A stretch of DNA of 64,000 nucleotides. Origin: Cymbomonas tetramitiformis (taxonomy: Eukaryota; Chlorophyta; Pyramimonadophyceae; Pyramimonadales; Pyramimonadaceae). The notes beneath the pieces are model-generated. The model worked only from the letters and a program-made list of their open reading frames with translations. It did no database searches and was not told where the DNA came from. The DNA is taken from the NCBI GenBank assembly GCA_001247695.2, contig LGRX02035490.1, forward strand, positions 1 to 64,000, given 5' to 3'. Every line of letters begins with the position of its first letter. Within the stretch, counting starts at the first letter, position 1. Positions 12,001 through 22,894 of the stretch are shown piece after piece. The position numbers and the translations under genes are program-made.

Positions 12001-14116
12001 TCTATCCCCCGCTGTCCCCACTTATGTTATGATGGTGAACAAGGACGCGGTGGACACGGTGTTACGCGAGTATCACCGCAGTCCTGGAGGAAGGGGGGTG
12101 GTGTCACCAAGCTGGATGGAAATCCCAGACTGGCCTTGAAGAGCAGATCTCCATGCTGGATCGAGATTGCCTGGCAGCCTGGTTCGAGGTGCAGCGAAGT
12201 CAATGGTACGTAGACGAGTGCCGGAGAAAGAGGAACCTTCCGGCCTTGGAAGCTCCTGCGACGCCTCCATCCTCTTCGGCCGCGCCTTCCTCATCAATGG
12301 TCAGGGCGCCATCATTATCAGTGGCTCTGACCAATACGCCTATATTTAATGACCCGATGGTAACGCGTATTCCGGTGGCTAGTGCGAACACTTCGACGAC
12401 CTCATCGGCTCGCAGTAATACCACACGCAGGAGACTCATCTATACCATCTGGAGTACAACCTGCTGGAGTCCCTCCTGCCCTTGCTGCTCCACCTGGGCT
12501 ATCAAACATTGGAGTCCCCCCGGTCTCGCTGTTCAATCTGGGGTGCCTCCTGTCGGACACCCTTCTGGCATTGCTGTGCAACCTGGGACGCCCTGTGTCG
12601 GACTTACTCCCGGTGTGGCTGTTCATTCTGGGATTCCGCAGATCAGCGCGGCTGCAGCGGGAACTTCTGCAGGAGGTCATGGACATTCCCTTCATTCAGG
12701 ACCGCATGCGCCGCAACACCGGAGTCCCTATTTCGCAGGACCGGTTGCGCCACATCCTCACGCTCGTCCAGGCCTTTCCCCACACGCCCAGGTCTTTAAC
12801 CCTCGCCCTCCTGGACAGGGGGAACACGACCCTGGCGACAAGGCGGCCTACCTGGAGAGCAAGGTGCAGAGCAACATTGACCGCCTCGTCGAAAAGCTGA
12901 CCCGCTTCCCTTCCGCGGAAAAGCTGAGTAAAGAGAAGGCCATTTCTGAGTTGGAAACCTTTGCGAGGAATCTGCACAAGCTCCTCAACGAGAAGGTGGT
13001 ACTAAGGGCGTTCTCTCAGGCGAGTTGCTATGCGGGAGAGGGGCGTCAATCTTCGATCGCAGAGGTGCTCTGGACAGTGACCGAGACTGCGTTGGGAACG
13101 GAACAGAAGGAGTACATGGAGAGAGCTGGTGGTGGTTCCGGAACATCAGAAGCTTGGCGTCTCCGGTACAGCGACCCCGACATATTTCTGGGGGATCTGG
13201 CTGTGATCACCCTTCCGGTGGCGGAACTGCAAACTCTTCGAGACGACCTACAGATTGGTCAGAAGAAAGATGAGTCCGCTGACGCCTACCACTCGCGTCT
13301 GACCAATCGCCACAAAACAGTAAACTTCATGGCGAAGGTCGTTCAAGGGTGCGTACAAGTCTCTGAGTCGGAGTTCTCATACATATTCTGGAGGGGCCTC
13401 ACGTACACTGACAAGGTGGGCGAAGAGTTGCGAAGAATCAAACTGGACCTCTCCGAGCCGCATGTGTGGGAAGAGAAGATGAAGGAGGAGGCGACGCCCC
13501 GTGATGTTACTCAGGCGATCTTAAAAGTGCTGGAGATTGCCAAAAACATTGAGTCGCGCAAAGAGAAGAAGGCGGCTCAGGCTCAATCCAACAGGAGTGG
13601 AGAACGAACTGGCCGCTCATGGATTCCCCTTCTACATCTCCGTCACCCTCCAGGTCCTTTTTCCGAAGCCGCTCTCGGGAGCCCCCTCGATTGATGGCGG
13701 CCACGCACGCTGAGCTCGCCGCAGCGCCGACCTCTGTTCGACCATCGCCCCCGGCCTCGACAACAACCCTGACCTATCCGAAGCGAGTGAGAAACTGCTA
13801 CGCGTGTCAAAATCCCGACCATCTGGTGCGAGACTGTACGGACGCGGTGAAGTTGGCTGCGTGGAAGGCAAACGCACCCCCTCGTTTAGCTCGAAACCGA
13901 GAACAAGTGGCGGCGTTGTTCTGGGCGTTGTCGCGCAATGAGGACACTGAGTGGGCACCTGTCGAGCTAAAGGCGGAGATCGAGAGCTTGGCAGAGATGG
14001 ATGGAGAGGCCGTGGAATCCTTGGCGGCCTTGGTAGGGTGCTCCGAGCAGCTGGCGGTTATTGGTGCGGAGTTGCGCAACTCCGAGGAGATCACTATCTC
14101 TGAGGAGGAAGGGTGA
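9058..14116 (+). pseudogene. gag: gag of Ty3-like element 1, multiply frameshifted
   Basis: Begins at ATG 9058 with a Pro/Gln/Tyr-rich N-terminus. The reading frame shifts several times (near 9630, 10050, about 10400-10740, 11090, 12150 and 13620), so no single product is possible. The capsid-like core is in the frame of 12153-13694 and aligns in order with gag of element 2 (for example LVEKLTRFPSAEKLSKEK and WRLRYSDPDIFLGDLAV). A CCHC zinc knuckle, CYACQNPDHLVRDC, lies near 13795-13840, followed by an acidic tail ending at 14116. Contains a 3 x 40-residue tandem repeat (10620-10975) and a short block copied from the RT region (see findings). Confidence 0.8.
10620..10975 (+). repeat. Three tandem 120-bp units in gag
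   Basis: Units start near 10620, 10740 and 10860 with GTGGTTGC(G/T)AAG. Each encodes about 40 residues containing GEPSAE(V/I)SLGQTP. The first copy has a TAG and belongs to a different frame. Immediately after, GLTIEEAIKLGFI is followed about 75 bp later by the near-copy GLTMEEATKLGFL. Confidence 0.85.
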
Positions 14117-15360
14117 TGAATCACCCTTCTCGGTGGCGACAAGCTCGCCACTGACTTTCAGCAGTAAGCTGAGAGTTTCACCTGAAGAAGGTGATCCTAT
14201 GCCTCGGCACTTTGCAGTGTTGGGCACATGGATGTACAATAATGTGTACGCGCCCCTCTTGACGGAACAGTCACAGCGTTTACCCGCGTGGCAGTGGAGA
14301 AGTAAGGGGAGGTCGACCTCGATGGAGGCTCTGATGCAGCGGATCCGGAAACAGCTGCGACAGAAAGTATCTGCTGCTGACATACAGAAGGACCTGGACA
14401 AGGGCCTTATTAATGGACGGCGGCGACGCAATATTCCAATTAGGTTCCTAAACAGAAGGAGCAATCTGGATATGATGCGGTCAATGGCAGACCTACCTCT
14501 CGCACATCACGCTGCACGGGGTGTGGTACCGGTATGTACCAGGAAATCAATGATCACATCACACGTTGATAACCTACTTCATTCAGCGAGGTGTGGTGGA
14601 TTTTGGTGAATTACATCGCAGCCGGAGTTTGACTGCTCTGGATTTGGCGATGCCTCTAGCTACCCTTTTAAGGTACGCTTGGGAAGAGTTGTCTATGGAA
14701 GAGCAACTACACGCTATGTCTCAGAAGACCTCCACTCCAAGAGGCAGCAGACAGTGGGAGTTAGAGGGGTGGAAGCGTGTGAGGAAAAGATATAAGCCCA
14801 TCTCTGTGCGTGACGATTCTGGAACTCTACTGATGGTGCTAGAATCCTTGCAATCTCCTGTGGCACGCCCATCAGCGGCGATATCTGATACGGGCAGGAT
14901 ACCAGGATCTGGGGGGGACATCCCTGGAATTCCTGATACGTGGTGTAGTTTATATCGAGTACACCGATTTCGAGAGATTCAGCAAGAAGCAGACCCAGCC
15001 GCAGTTTATCAAGAGATGTTCGCGGAGGATATGCCTGAGGTACCGATTAATTCAGGTGATACTCCATCTGAAGGCGATGATTCTGGAGGGCCGGTAGGTG
15101 CTACAACCCCTCCATTGTCGGTACCGGAGGTTTCATAATCTCCGATTAATACGCATGCACCAGCGGATGAACAGATGTCCACTCCCGATAACGACCTAAA
15201 CTTCACGCAGCAAATGATGGCAGCGGAAGATCAAGACTTGAAACCAGTTGCGGACCACAACGACGCTGCAACTACTACTCATGTATCACCTTCAACCACC
15301 GTGGACGCGCAACTGTCCGTGTTGGATAGTCACCCTCTGGATGATGATGACCTTGATTGA
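14117..15360 (+). pseudogene. Post-gag linker region of Ty3-like element 1
   Basis: Broken frames (14061-14609, 14566-15138, 15175-15360) encode a Ser/Glu-rich region with no recognised domain. The order of blocks matches the continuous frame after gag in element 2: a basic helix-rich part with repeated Arg, then GDIPGIPDTWCSLYRVHR here against VGLPGAWCSLHAVHQ there, then FTQQM and LDSHP. That match shows it is one conserved but rapidly evolving segment of the polyprotein between gag and protease. Confidence 0.65.
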
Positions 15361-15830
15361 AGGGAGCCACCCATTGGATGATAATGAGGAAGATGATGCT
15401 GACCCACTTAAATGTGAGCGGGTGTGCAGTGGTGGTAGTGTACGCTGGGGATCCACTGAATACTTAGCTTCTGCACAAGATCCAGATGGACCCCTACTTC
15501 TGGTATTCTTCGCGTACTTGAAGGAACATCGTGTCAAGGTGCTGGTGGATTCTGGAGCTTCAGATATATTCGTATCTGAAGACTGCGCCAGACGCTGTAA
15601 GTTGACTACGCGAAGTGGACCCGCTATGCGTGTGACTCTGGCGGATGGCTCAGTCAAGACGACTGGTCATGTGGCTTATTCTAAGTTCACTGCCAGGACC
15701 ACGACAGGGACCTATACTGAGCAATCTATGGCTATGCGGGTGCTACCCCATGGGCATCGCCGTGGACATGGTGTTGGGAGGGAAGTGGCTACGCAGCTTA
15801 TCTCCCATTACGCTGGACTATGATGGCAAT
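15361..15830 (+). CDS. Aspartic protease (retropepsin) of Ty3-like element 1
   Basis: The frame of 15248-15823 carries VLVDSGASDIFVS, the retropepsin active-site motif, after a short acidic lead. The C-terminal flap and GGKWL part (equivalent to the usual LGxDWL) continue in the pol frame after a one-base shift near the CCCC at about 15748. The enzyme would process the polyprotein; here it is split, so inactive unless the extra base is an error or a frameshift site. Confidence 0.75.
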
Positions 15831-18674
15831 GGTTCAGTGTCCTTTTCTAACAAAAGGAAAGGAGGCGGTGCAGAGAGGGTTACCATTTCCGGGTGTAATC
15901 CTGGAATCAGTGCTGCCCCTGGAGGAAGGAAGGGGAAGCGACGAGGAGATGTGGATTGTGCGGGGCTGATTGACGAGGTGTTCCTCACTGCGGTGCAGTT
16001 GAAGAAACATCTAGTGGCCGCGGAAACGCGAAGACTCGCGGGAGACGCTTCTTCAATGCCCGCGTGGTTGATGATGGCTGCGAGGACCACCACCGGAGAG
16101 CCGGCTTTCAAGGTGGAAGCTGAGGATTTGGCCGTTGAGAAGGAGGACATCTCGAAGATTCCTACCGGCGCCAACGATAAACCGAAGAAGAACCCTGTAT
16201 CGCAGCAGGACTCGCAAGATGCGGATGCCAATGCAGCGTGGAAGAAGAAGTTCAAGGACCTCTTCGACGAGTTTGAGCAGGAGCTGCGGGACTCTTTACC
16301 TTCTGGATTGGAAAACCTTCGGCACGCTGACGAAGATCAGGCGAAGATTAACCTCAAGCCGGGCAGAGAAGGAGGACCTCCCTGTAGAAGACCTTACAAG
16401 ATGTCTGTGGAGGAGTTGTGTCAACTACGAGAACGCATTGAACAACTGGTGGAGAAAGGATATATACGACCATCATCGAGTCCGTATGCGGCTCCTTGTT
16501 TAATGGTACCCAAGCCAGGACAGCCCCATATCCTTAGGCTGGTGTGTGATTTCAGGCAACTGAATTCACAAACAATTCGAGACCGGTATCCTCTACCTGA
16601 TATTCAAATGATGTTTGACGAGATGCAGGGAGCTACCCATTTCTCCACCTTCGACGCTGTAGACGGGTTCTGGCAAGTACCTATGGCACCTGAGGACGTG
16701 GAGAAGACAGCATTTACTACTCAGATGGGAGCCTACGAGTGGTTGGTAATGCCTCAAGGCTTGCAGAACTCACCGTCACAATATCAACGGCGAATGCAGC
16801 GAGCGTTGGGACGTTTACCCTTCGTCAGAATTTTCATTGACGATGTGTGTGTTTACACCAGTGGGACCGTAGAGGAGCACTACTCCGCGGTACGTACATT
16901 CCTGTTAACATGCCGCGAGAAGGGTGTATACTTGAAGAAGTCTAAGGCGCAAATGTTGAAGTCTTCTATCAAGTTTCTTGGTCACACTTTGTCGAAGGAA
17001 GGATGCCAACCTCAACATGATAAGGTGGCGGCAGTGCGCGATTGGCCTGCGCTGGAGAATGTTACCCACGTGCGGCAGTTCTTGGGACTGGCGGGATATT
17101 ATAGGCGTTTCATCCACTGCTTCTCCGAGATAGCGCAGCCCTTGACCAAGCTGACCAAGACGGATGTACCCTGGACATGTGGACCGGAGCAGCAGTGGGC
17201 TTTTGAGGAGTTGAAAGCTGCTCTGGTTAAGGCGCCTATTCTGGCATTGCCAAATATGAAGGCGGCAGCTGATGGATCTGCTCCTTTTCTGGTGCAGACG
17301 GACGCTAGCGGAGTGGCGCTGGGCGGGGTCCTTATGCAAGACTGTGGAAATGGCCTGAAGGTGATTGCATATGAGAGCCGACAATTTTCAGCGGCAGAGC
17401 AGAATTACCATACCGGAGAGCGAGAACTGGGTGCTCTACATCATTGCTGTACAGTGACGTGGAGACATTATTTGATTTTCACGGAGTTCAAGCTTCAAGG
17501 TGATCACCGCCCATTAGAGTGGTTAATGGAGCCGGGGCGTGAGCTATCTCGGCGACAGGCGAGATGGTGCATGGACTTGGTGGAGGTGGGTGTTCCCCGT
17601 ATGGAATATGTGAAGGGGGCTCTGTTGCTGGTACCTGACGCCTTGTCTCGCCGACCTGACTATGTGGCCAAGTCGCCACGAGAGGGGTTGAAGGAGGCGG
17701 GGGTACTGGACGACAAATCCGATTTACCCAAGACTTCGCTCGCTGCGATGGACACCTCCCACATCTTCGAAGAGGGGCCCTCGAAGAGCTATCCTGCGTG
17801 GCATGCAGAGCAGCAGGCTTATCTTCACGCGGTGGACACTTTGCAGATAGCGGAGAAAGCTATGGAGGCTACCCTGGCCTTTAAAAGTCGGGGAAAGTAT
17901 CTGAGACCCAAGACGCTGGTCAAGCGCATCACTTCTAAAGTGAAGGGGGTATCAGATAAAGTCGCGGAGGTGAGCAGTCGCACCGAGGACACTCAGACGA
18001 CTCAGCAGAAGTCGGGTGGACTGGAACGCACATTGAGGAGGAGTTCCCGCTCCCAAGTGTTGCGAGCGAAGGAGGATGTAGAAACTCCTTTGCGGGATGC
18101 CGCCTCAGAACGAGGCGAAGTGAACACCAAAGTGCCCAAGCAGGGTGACCCGCAGGACAGGCGTTCTGTGCCTCCCGCCCTGAAAGGGGATGTGGAGGAG
18201 GACCAGTGCTCGGAAGCGCAGGAACAGTCTGCAGAAGCTCCACTGCCATCACAGAGGCAGCCAAGGAAGTCTGTACGATTCCAGGCAGTTGGCTGGCACG
18301 GTATGCGTGTGCGGCAGGAGGTATTTGACCGTATCCAGGCTAAATATGGCAACTTCGACGTCGACGCCTGCTGCGATGAGCATGGTAACAATCGGCGTGT
18401 CAAGCGGTTCTGGCACAACTGCTTGCAGGAGAAGTGGAGAGGGTTACATGTGTGGTGCGAACCCTCGTTGTCAGACAAACACTTGACAGTGGAGGCCTTG
18501 CTGCGTAAATACGTGCAGGAGTGGCGATGTGATCCCGAGAACACTTCTGCGGTGTTTCTACTGCCTGATATTCAGTCCAGAATGCCGCAGTGGAGATCCC
18601 TGTTCAGGCGAGCAGGAATGCGTATTGAGGAGGTGATTTCCACGATGATGCGCAAGGTGAACCAGTGCAATTGA
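15822..18674 (+). CDS. pol: Ty3-like pol: reverse transcriptase, RNase H and Dam-methylase-like tail
   Basis: Open to a stop at 18674 in one frame. RT motifs in order: PYKMSVEEL...GYIRPSSSPYAAP, LVCDFRQLN, STFDAVDGFWQV, MPQGLQNSPSQYQRRM and FIDDVCVYT with the DD pair at 16839-16844. RNase H follows with QTDASG, an ERELGALH segment and PDALSRR. After a basic linker (about 17900-18280) the C-terminus (18290-18620) has WHGMRVRQEVFDRI, then NFDVDACCDEHGNN and VWCEPSLSDKH, which resemble the phage-type DNA N6-adenine methylase pattern (FDxDxCA...N...W.NPPYS). The expected NPPY is CEPS, so catalysis is doubtful. No integrase follows. A continuation in another frame after the stop (about 18665-18820) suggests a frameshift near the end. 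Confidence 0.85.
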   Translation, partial: DGNGSVSFSNKRKGGGAERVTISGCNPGISAAPGGRKGKRRGDVDCAGLIDEVFLTAVQLKKHLVAAETRRLAGDASSMPAWLMMAARTTTGEPAFKVEAEDLAVEKEDISKIPTGANDKPKKNPVSQQDSQDADANAAWKKKFKDLFDEFEQELRDSLPSGLENLRHADEDQAKINLKPGREGGPPCRRPYKMSVEELCQLRERIEQLVEKGYIRPSSSPYAAPCLMVPKPGQPHILRLVCDFRQLNSQTIRDRYPLPDIQMMFDEMQGATHFSTFDAVDGFWQVPMAPEDVEKTAFTTQMGAYEWLVMPQGLQNSPSQYQRRMQRALGRLPFVRIFIDDVCVYTSGTVEEHYSAVRTFLLTCREKGVYLKKSKAQMLKSSIKFLGHTLSKEGCQPQHDKVAAVRDWPALENVTHVRQFLGLAGYYRRFIHCFSEIAQPLTKLTKTDVPWTCGPEQQWAFEELKAALVKAPILALPNMKAAADGSAPFLVQTDASGVALGGVLMQDCGNGLKVIAYESRQFSAAEQNYHTGERELGALHHCCTVTWRHYLIFTEFKLQGDHRPLEWLMEPGRELSRRQARWCMDLVEVGVPRMEYVKGALLLVPDALSRRPDYVAKSPREGLKEAGVLDDKSDLPKTSLAAMDTSHIFEEGPSKSYPAWHAEQQAYLHAVDTLQIAEKAMEATLAFKSRGKYLRPKTLVKRITSKVKGVSDKVAEVSSRTEDTQTTQQKSGGLERTLRRSSRSQVLRAKEDVETPLRDAASERGEVNTKVPKQGDPQDRRSVPPALKGDVEEDQCSEAQEQSAEAPLPSQRQPRKSVRFQAVGWHGMRVRQEVFDRIQAKYGNFDVDACCDEHGNNRRVKRFWHNCLQEKWRGLHVWCEPSLSDKHLTVEALLRKYVQEWRCDPENTSAVFLLPDIQSRMPQWRSLFRRAGMRIEEVISTMMRKVNQCN

Positions 18675-18835
18675 TGGAGGGTTCCAATGGGAAACTAGTG
18701 GATTTACAGCAGCCTATGCTGGTGGTGTATGCGCCTCCATCGAAGCAGCGGGTACAAAGAGTACGTCAACCAACACTCAGAGGAAAAAACGTGACTAATA
18801 TGTACCTAATTCGGACTTTTTAGGTACCTGCATAT
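18675..18835 (+). other. Remnant of Ty3-1 between pol stop and CACTA-1
   Basis: About 160 bp. A second frame is open here (MEGSNGKLVDLQQPMLVVYAPP...), consistent with a shifted end of pol, then stops near 18825. Nothing else is seen before the CACTA-like terminus. Confidence 0.5.
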
Positions 18836-19414
18836 CACAGTTTAAGTATCTATTTGACACCAGTTAGACACAGTTTAAGTATCTATTAGACACAGTTTAG
18901 GTATGATTTAGACACAGTTTAGGTATGATTTAGACACAGTTTAGGTATGATTTAGACACAGTTTAAGTATCTATTAGACACAGTTTAGACATCTGTTAAT
19001 AACCGTTTTAGTACCCGCTAATCATTGTTTAGGTTCCTTCTAATCACCGTATGTTTTATTCGCGCAGTGCATTCGCGCCACGAGATATCATTGCTTGCTA
19101 TTCGATGCATTATATCATATATCACCTATTGGATATTCAATATATATTCATATTGAAATAATAGCTGCAATAGTGAAACGATATTTGTAACAATATTCTT
19201 TATCAGTGAAACGATCGCGGGTGCTTTCTATATATGCGTGTATACACAATAATGCTTTATTTCAAGGTACAAATAGGCAAAATGCTCAGGTCTCATCCTT
19301 GCACAATTGACCACATATACGGCACATTTACGTACTGTAAAATACCTCAAGTGTTTTTTGTCAATGTAGCAAAACAATTTTCACTCCTAGTATATACAAA
19401 ATGCTTTTAAGCTA
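18836..19414. repeat. Left terminal inverted repeat of CACTA-like element 1
   Basis: Inverted match to 24927-25404. The outer 100-200 bp are subterminal tandem repeats, then a long block including TATGTTTTATTCGCGCAG and ATATCATTGCTTGCTATTCG, ending in a weaker match near AAAATGCTTTTAAGC. Differences between the two ends are few in the core, more in the outer repeats. Confidence 0.9.
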
Positions 19415-19491
19415 AAGATAGGCAGTCCTTGGTTCTCATCCTTGCACAATTCACCACTCCTGTTGGCACAAGAACGGCTCGTAGTTCTCCT

Positions 19492-22311
19492 TCACAAATC
19501 GACAGTACCGCAACTCTCCCCATGCAAAGTTGAGTTCAATCGGAGCACACGCACGGCAGTGCGCCGAGAGTCCAAAATTGCAACCTGGCCATAAAATTCT
19601 GTCCGAATCAAGGGAAAGTGGTGCACCAGCGCAATTCGGTGAATGCTGTTATCTTCACAGTGAACCTCACAAAAGGCAAACACCTCCGCGAATGTCTCCA
19701 AGTCTTTGCATACAACATAACAAGACTTTTTGATCAGTAAGCGGGTGTGCATGGAGGCCACCACCTCTTGGGTTCCAATCATGCCTCGAAGAAAAACACG
19801 GTACCACTTGGCCGTTGGGAATGTAGAAAGGACAGGGCAAACTATCTCGTCTTGCTTTTGCGTGATTGCACCCGAACTGCCCCTTGGCACCAACTTCATG
19901 TCCGCCAAAGGATGCGACAAGCGCAGTTGGTGCAAAGGGTTGTCCCCACTTTCTAACTCGTGAAAAGGGCTTGTTGGAATTTCTAATTCTTCACCTCGCG
20001 CGATAGCTTCCAACTTACGGATTGCTTGTGCGAAGTGGTAGTTGAACTCCTGTTTCAACTCTGGGTACTGGGTCACCTTGTTAACAGTTCCCTGCTTCAA
20101 GATTCCCAAAAAGATCTCCACCCACAGTTCACGTCGCCTTGCAACAGGGCCAGCAAATTCCTCACTATGAACCAAGTGACAACACAGTGTATGCAGGTTC
20201 GAAGTCAACTCCGTATTCAATCCGTGCTGATCGATGAGGATCGCCAGTTGTCGCACTGAAGTACACGCCGTGTCAAAGCTGTCACGGTAGATACGTCCAG
20301 GGTGGCATAAAAACCAGCAGTGATCGAAAACTACAGTCAGGTGATAAAATACTTTTGTCATCCATTCTGAAGGCAAAAACGAGTACAATCCTACAAGCTT
20401 TAAATACAAGGAGTACATCCACGCCGTGTCGTCATAAGTCCAAAATCCTCGTGCCTCACTCACACGCTTTGGAGGCCGCGAAACATCATGCACTGTGACC
20501 ACCGCCGCCAAACGTGCATCCAGTATTCGGACTTTTGCTGTGGGAATCCACGCTCCCTCAATCCGGCAGCTCGTTTTCGGGAAGATTACGTCGAGGATCC
20601 CATCACCGACTCCATGGTTCAAAGTGTGAGCGACGGGAAAGTTACAACCACGTACTATGTCGAACCAAGGGGCACTCTGCAAGAATACATTCAAAGACTT
20701 TATGTGGGAGTCCTCCCGCACTCTCGTGGCGTCAACCGCCTCAGCCCTCAAGGACACATTGGAATATTGGATAGCATCCCACGCGAAAATAAGGGGGCGC
20801 TCAGATGTATACTGCCAACCTCCCGTACCACTTGCAGGAATATCGTCATCATCCCCTGACTCCGCGGAGTTTACCTCCCTTACTGTTATTGCTTGTGCAG
20901 GAGCCTTCTTTTTAGCCTTGGACGAGGCCTTTCTCTCTGCGTCAGTTGTCTGCGCACAAGGTTGACTGTATCCTCCGTGTCGAGTCGTACCGTTCAAACG
21001 GTTACCCACCCACATACATCGAAAGCAAAAGTTGTAACCAGAATGGCCGATCAGCGAGATGAGCTTAGTCAGGGCAGGAACGTCAGCGTCAATCGCAAAT
21101 AGCAAACTCCGCCTACTATCGAACGTCGTTTCCGCACCATGCCCAATAAACGCCAACTGTGCGACTTCTCGTGCCAGCAGCAACAAGTGACCATCCATGG
21201 ACTTTGGCTGCTTTGGCCCCCCCACAAGCAGTACCAAACGAGTCCACTTCGATTTGCAAGATTCCCACGAAGAGATTGCACGGGGTGAAACGAGAACGCA
21301 ACCCGTGGACCATTCCTCCCTTTTATAAGAGTCCTCCCAATCTACTCCGAGGTTGTACAAGTCGACTGTACGATCATATATAGAAACCCCGAGGTTTCCT
21401 ACGCACCACTCGTCAAGGGTACGAGCGAAGGGTGTATGCAACAAACCAGGCGGTAGGTATGGATTCCAGCTTTCTTCTCTGCGGTCAAAATCCCGGTAAA
21501 GCTGCTGGAACTCCTGATCATCGTGCAAAGAATCCAAAGCAACCTTCAAGCCGAAATGCAGACCCCAAGCAGCAGGCAATAGGTCCCCTCCTCCACGCCT
21601 AGAACGAAAACGTTCCGTTCCACAAACTTTGCCACTAGGAAGAACGGTCTGGCACCTACACAAGCGGCAACCTTGTTTGCAAGTGTCCACATGAGTTCTC
21701 CACTTAGCACGTGCTAATTTGTCAAAAACCATGGTGCACCCAGATGCGCAGGTGTGGTACTCGCCGCGACGTTCTTCACAAGAAGCCTCATTCGCGCCGA
21801 AATAGTGAAAAAAGGCGTGTGATGAGTTTGGGAAGCAATTTTCCGCAGGCAACTTGTGCTCATGCTCAAACTTGCAGTACCGGTCCACTGCAGCAAGAGG
21901 CACAGTGCCACTTCGGACCAACTGAGCTAGTTGAAGGAGAGCCTGCAGCAACGTACCAGCCGAACCTGGATAAAGGGGACGCAAAGTGTCCATACTTGTC
22001 GCGTCATAACACAACTCTTCCTCTGAATCGCCAAGACAATCTTCAAATGTGTTGCTGGGATACGACGTGTCCTCATATTCCAGGAAAAGGCTATCCTCGT
22101 GCGAGCGAGCACTCTCACCACACTCTGCAACCTCGCTACCGCTCATCTCAGATACGCCTCCCATAGCCAAGGAGGCACACGGCTGTTCCGACTGTTCCGA
22201 CTGTTCCGACTGTTCTTGTACCGATTGACAAGGCTGTTCCGACTGTTCCGACTGTTCCTTTTCCGACAGATGAGACATGAAACTCCCTTCCGAATGTGAA
22301 GTACTAAACAT
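19492..22311 (-). CDS. CACTA-superfamily transposase (Tnp2-like), single exon, 939 aa
   Basis: An uninterrupted frame from an ATG at 22311. The N-terminus holds SEQSEQ repeats (residues 15-45) and an acidic patch. A Cys-rich segment follows (CKQGCRLCRC near 211-220, with another Cys near 230). The catalytic part contains DADVPALTKLISLIGH...CFRC (408-432), matching the Transposase_21/Tnp2 block in which Asp, GH and CxxC are conserved, and a late block LHTLCCHLVHSEEFAGPVARRRELWVE (706-732) matching the region that supplies the catalytic Glu. An Asp/Lys-rich insert lies near 455-495. It would cut and join transposon ends in the nucleus. The gene is divergent from the accessory gene with 583 bp between starts. 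The frame looks intact. Confidence 0.85.
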   Translation of the reverse strand: MFSTSHSEGSFMSHLSEKEQSEQSEQPCQSVQEQSEQSEQSEQPCASLAMGGVSEMSGSEVAECGESARSHEDSLFLEYEDTSYPSNTFEDCLGDSEEELCYDATSMDTLRPLYPGSAGTLLQALLQLAQLVRSGTVPLAAVDRYCKFEHEHKLPAENCFPNSSHAFFHYFGANEASCEERRGEYHTCASGCTMVFDKLARAKWRTHVDTCKQGCRLCRCQTVLPSGKVCGTERFRSRRGGGDLLPAAWGLHFGLKVALDSLHDDQEFQQLYRDFDRREESWNPYLPPGLLHTPFARTLDEWCVGNLGVSIYDRTVDLYNLGVDWEDSYKREEWSTGCVLVSPRAISSWESCKSKWTRLVLLVGGPKQPKSMDGHLLLLAREVAQLAFIGHGAETTFDSRRSLLFAIDADVPALTKLISLIGHSGYNFCFRCMWVGNRLNGTTRHGGYSQPCAQTTDAERKASSKAKKKAPAQAITVREVNSAESGDDDDIPASGTGGWQYTSERPLIFAWDAIQYSNVSLRAEAVDATRVREDSHIKSLNVFLQSAPWFDIVRGCNFPVAHTLNHGVGDGILDVIFPKTSCRIEGAWIPTAKVRILDARLAAVVTVHDVSRPPKRVSEARGFWTYDDTAWMYSLYLKLVGLYSFLPSEWMTKVFYHLTVVFDHCWFLCHPGRIYRDSFDTACTSVRQLAILIDQHGLNTELTSNLHTLCCHLVHSEEFAGPVARRRELWVEIFLGILKQGTVNKVTQYPELKQEFNYHFAQAIRKLEAIARGEELEIPTSPFHELESGDNPLHQLRLSHPLADMKLVPRGSSGAITQKQDEIVCPVLSTFPTAKWYRVFLRGMIGTQEVVASMHTRLLIKKSCYVVCKDLETFAEVFAFCEVHCEDNSIHRIALVHHFPLIRTEFYGQVAILDSRRTAVRVLRLNSTLHGESCGTVDL

Positions 22312-22894
22312 TTCGTTCTACTATTCTCTGCGTTGGATATCTCTGCGTTGGATACACACAATCACTCACGCGCTCACTTTGGTTTACACAATAAAATTGA
22401 TGTTGACCTGTGTTCTCGTCGACTGTAGACGTCTCCCGACTGCAGACAAGAGTTGGTCACGGTGCTTGGATAAAAAATACAGAGGTACAAGAGTGGGTTA
22501 CGATGCTTGGATCAAATTGACATTCATTTCGATTTCGGCTTCGAAAGGAACGGCCAATAATATTTTAAGCACACAGACCATGTCTTAGGCTCCGAGAGTC
22601 GTCCGGATGACCGTTTGTACTCTGTCTCTCGCTCTCTCCCAAGTATTGTCGTTCTTGTTACAGAAATAAATATAAATACATAAATCCTACGGCTTACACG
22701 CGGTTTGGTACGATCGTTCGATCACGCGTACTCACAATGTTACGACAATTCCGTTTTAATCACTTAAATTAATTTGTAAATTTCTGAACACGAAGCGCAG
22801 TGAGTTGTAGCGAATTTTACTATCACATTTCATACAGCTCCAGTTGCACGTTTGTTGTTGTTGACCCGGGAATGCTGCTGACCTACCTGGGGTC
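22312..22894. promoter_or_regulatory. Divergent intergenic region of CACTA-like element 1
   Basis: 583 bp between the two oppositely transcribed transposon genes, so it should hold both promoters. It is AT-rich, with a direct repeat of TGCGTTGGATA near 22330 and a repeated TTGGTCACGGTGCTTGGAT / GGGTTACGATGCTTGGAT pair near 22452 and 22495. No gene is seen. Confidence 0.5.

Larger units (their letters stand above)
7769..18835 (+). mobile_element. Ty3-like LTR retroelement 1, 3' end missing
   Basis: The element runs 5' LTR, primer binding site, leader, gag, linker, protease, RT-RNase H and methylase-like tail. Its right side is cut by the CACTA-like element at 18836; no 3' LTR and no integrase are seen in the window. 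Gag and the protease-pol junction contain several frameshifts, so this copy is dead. Its coding order and sequence match Ty3-like element 2 at 46531, which shows both belong to one family. Position of the protease before RT, and RT motifs, place it in the Ty3/gypsy group. Confidence 0.85.
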
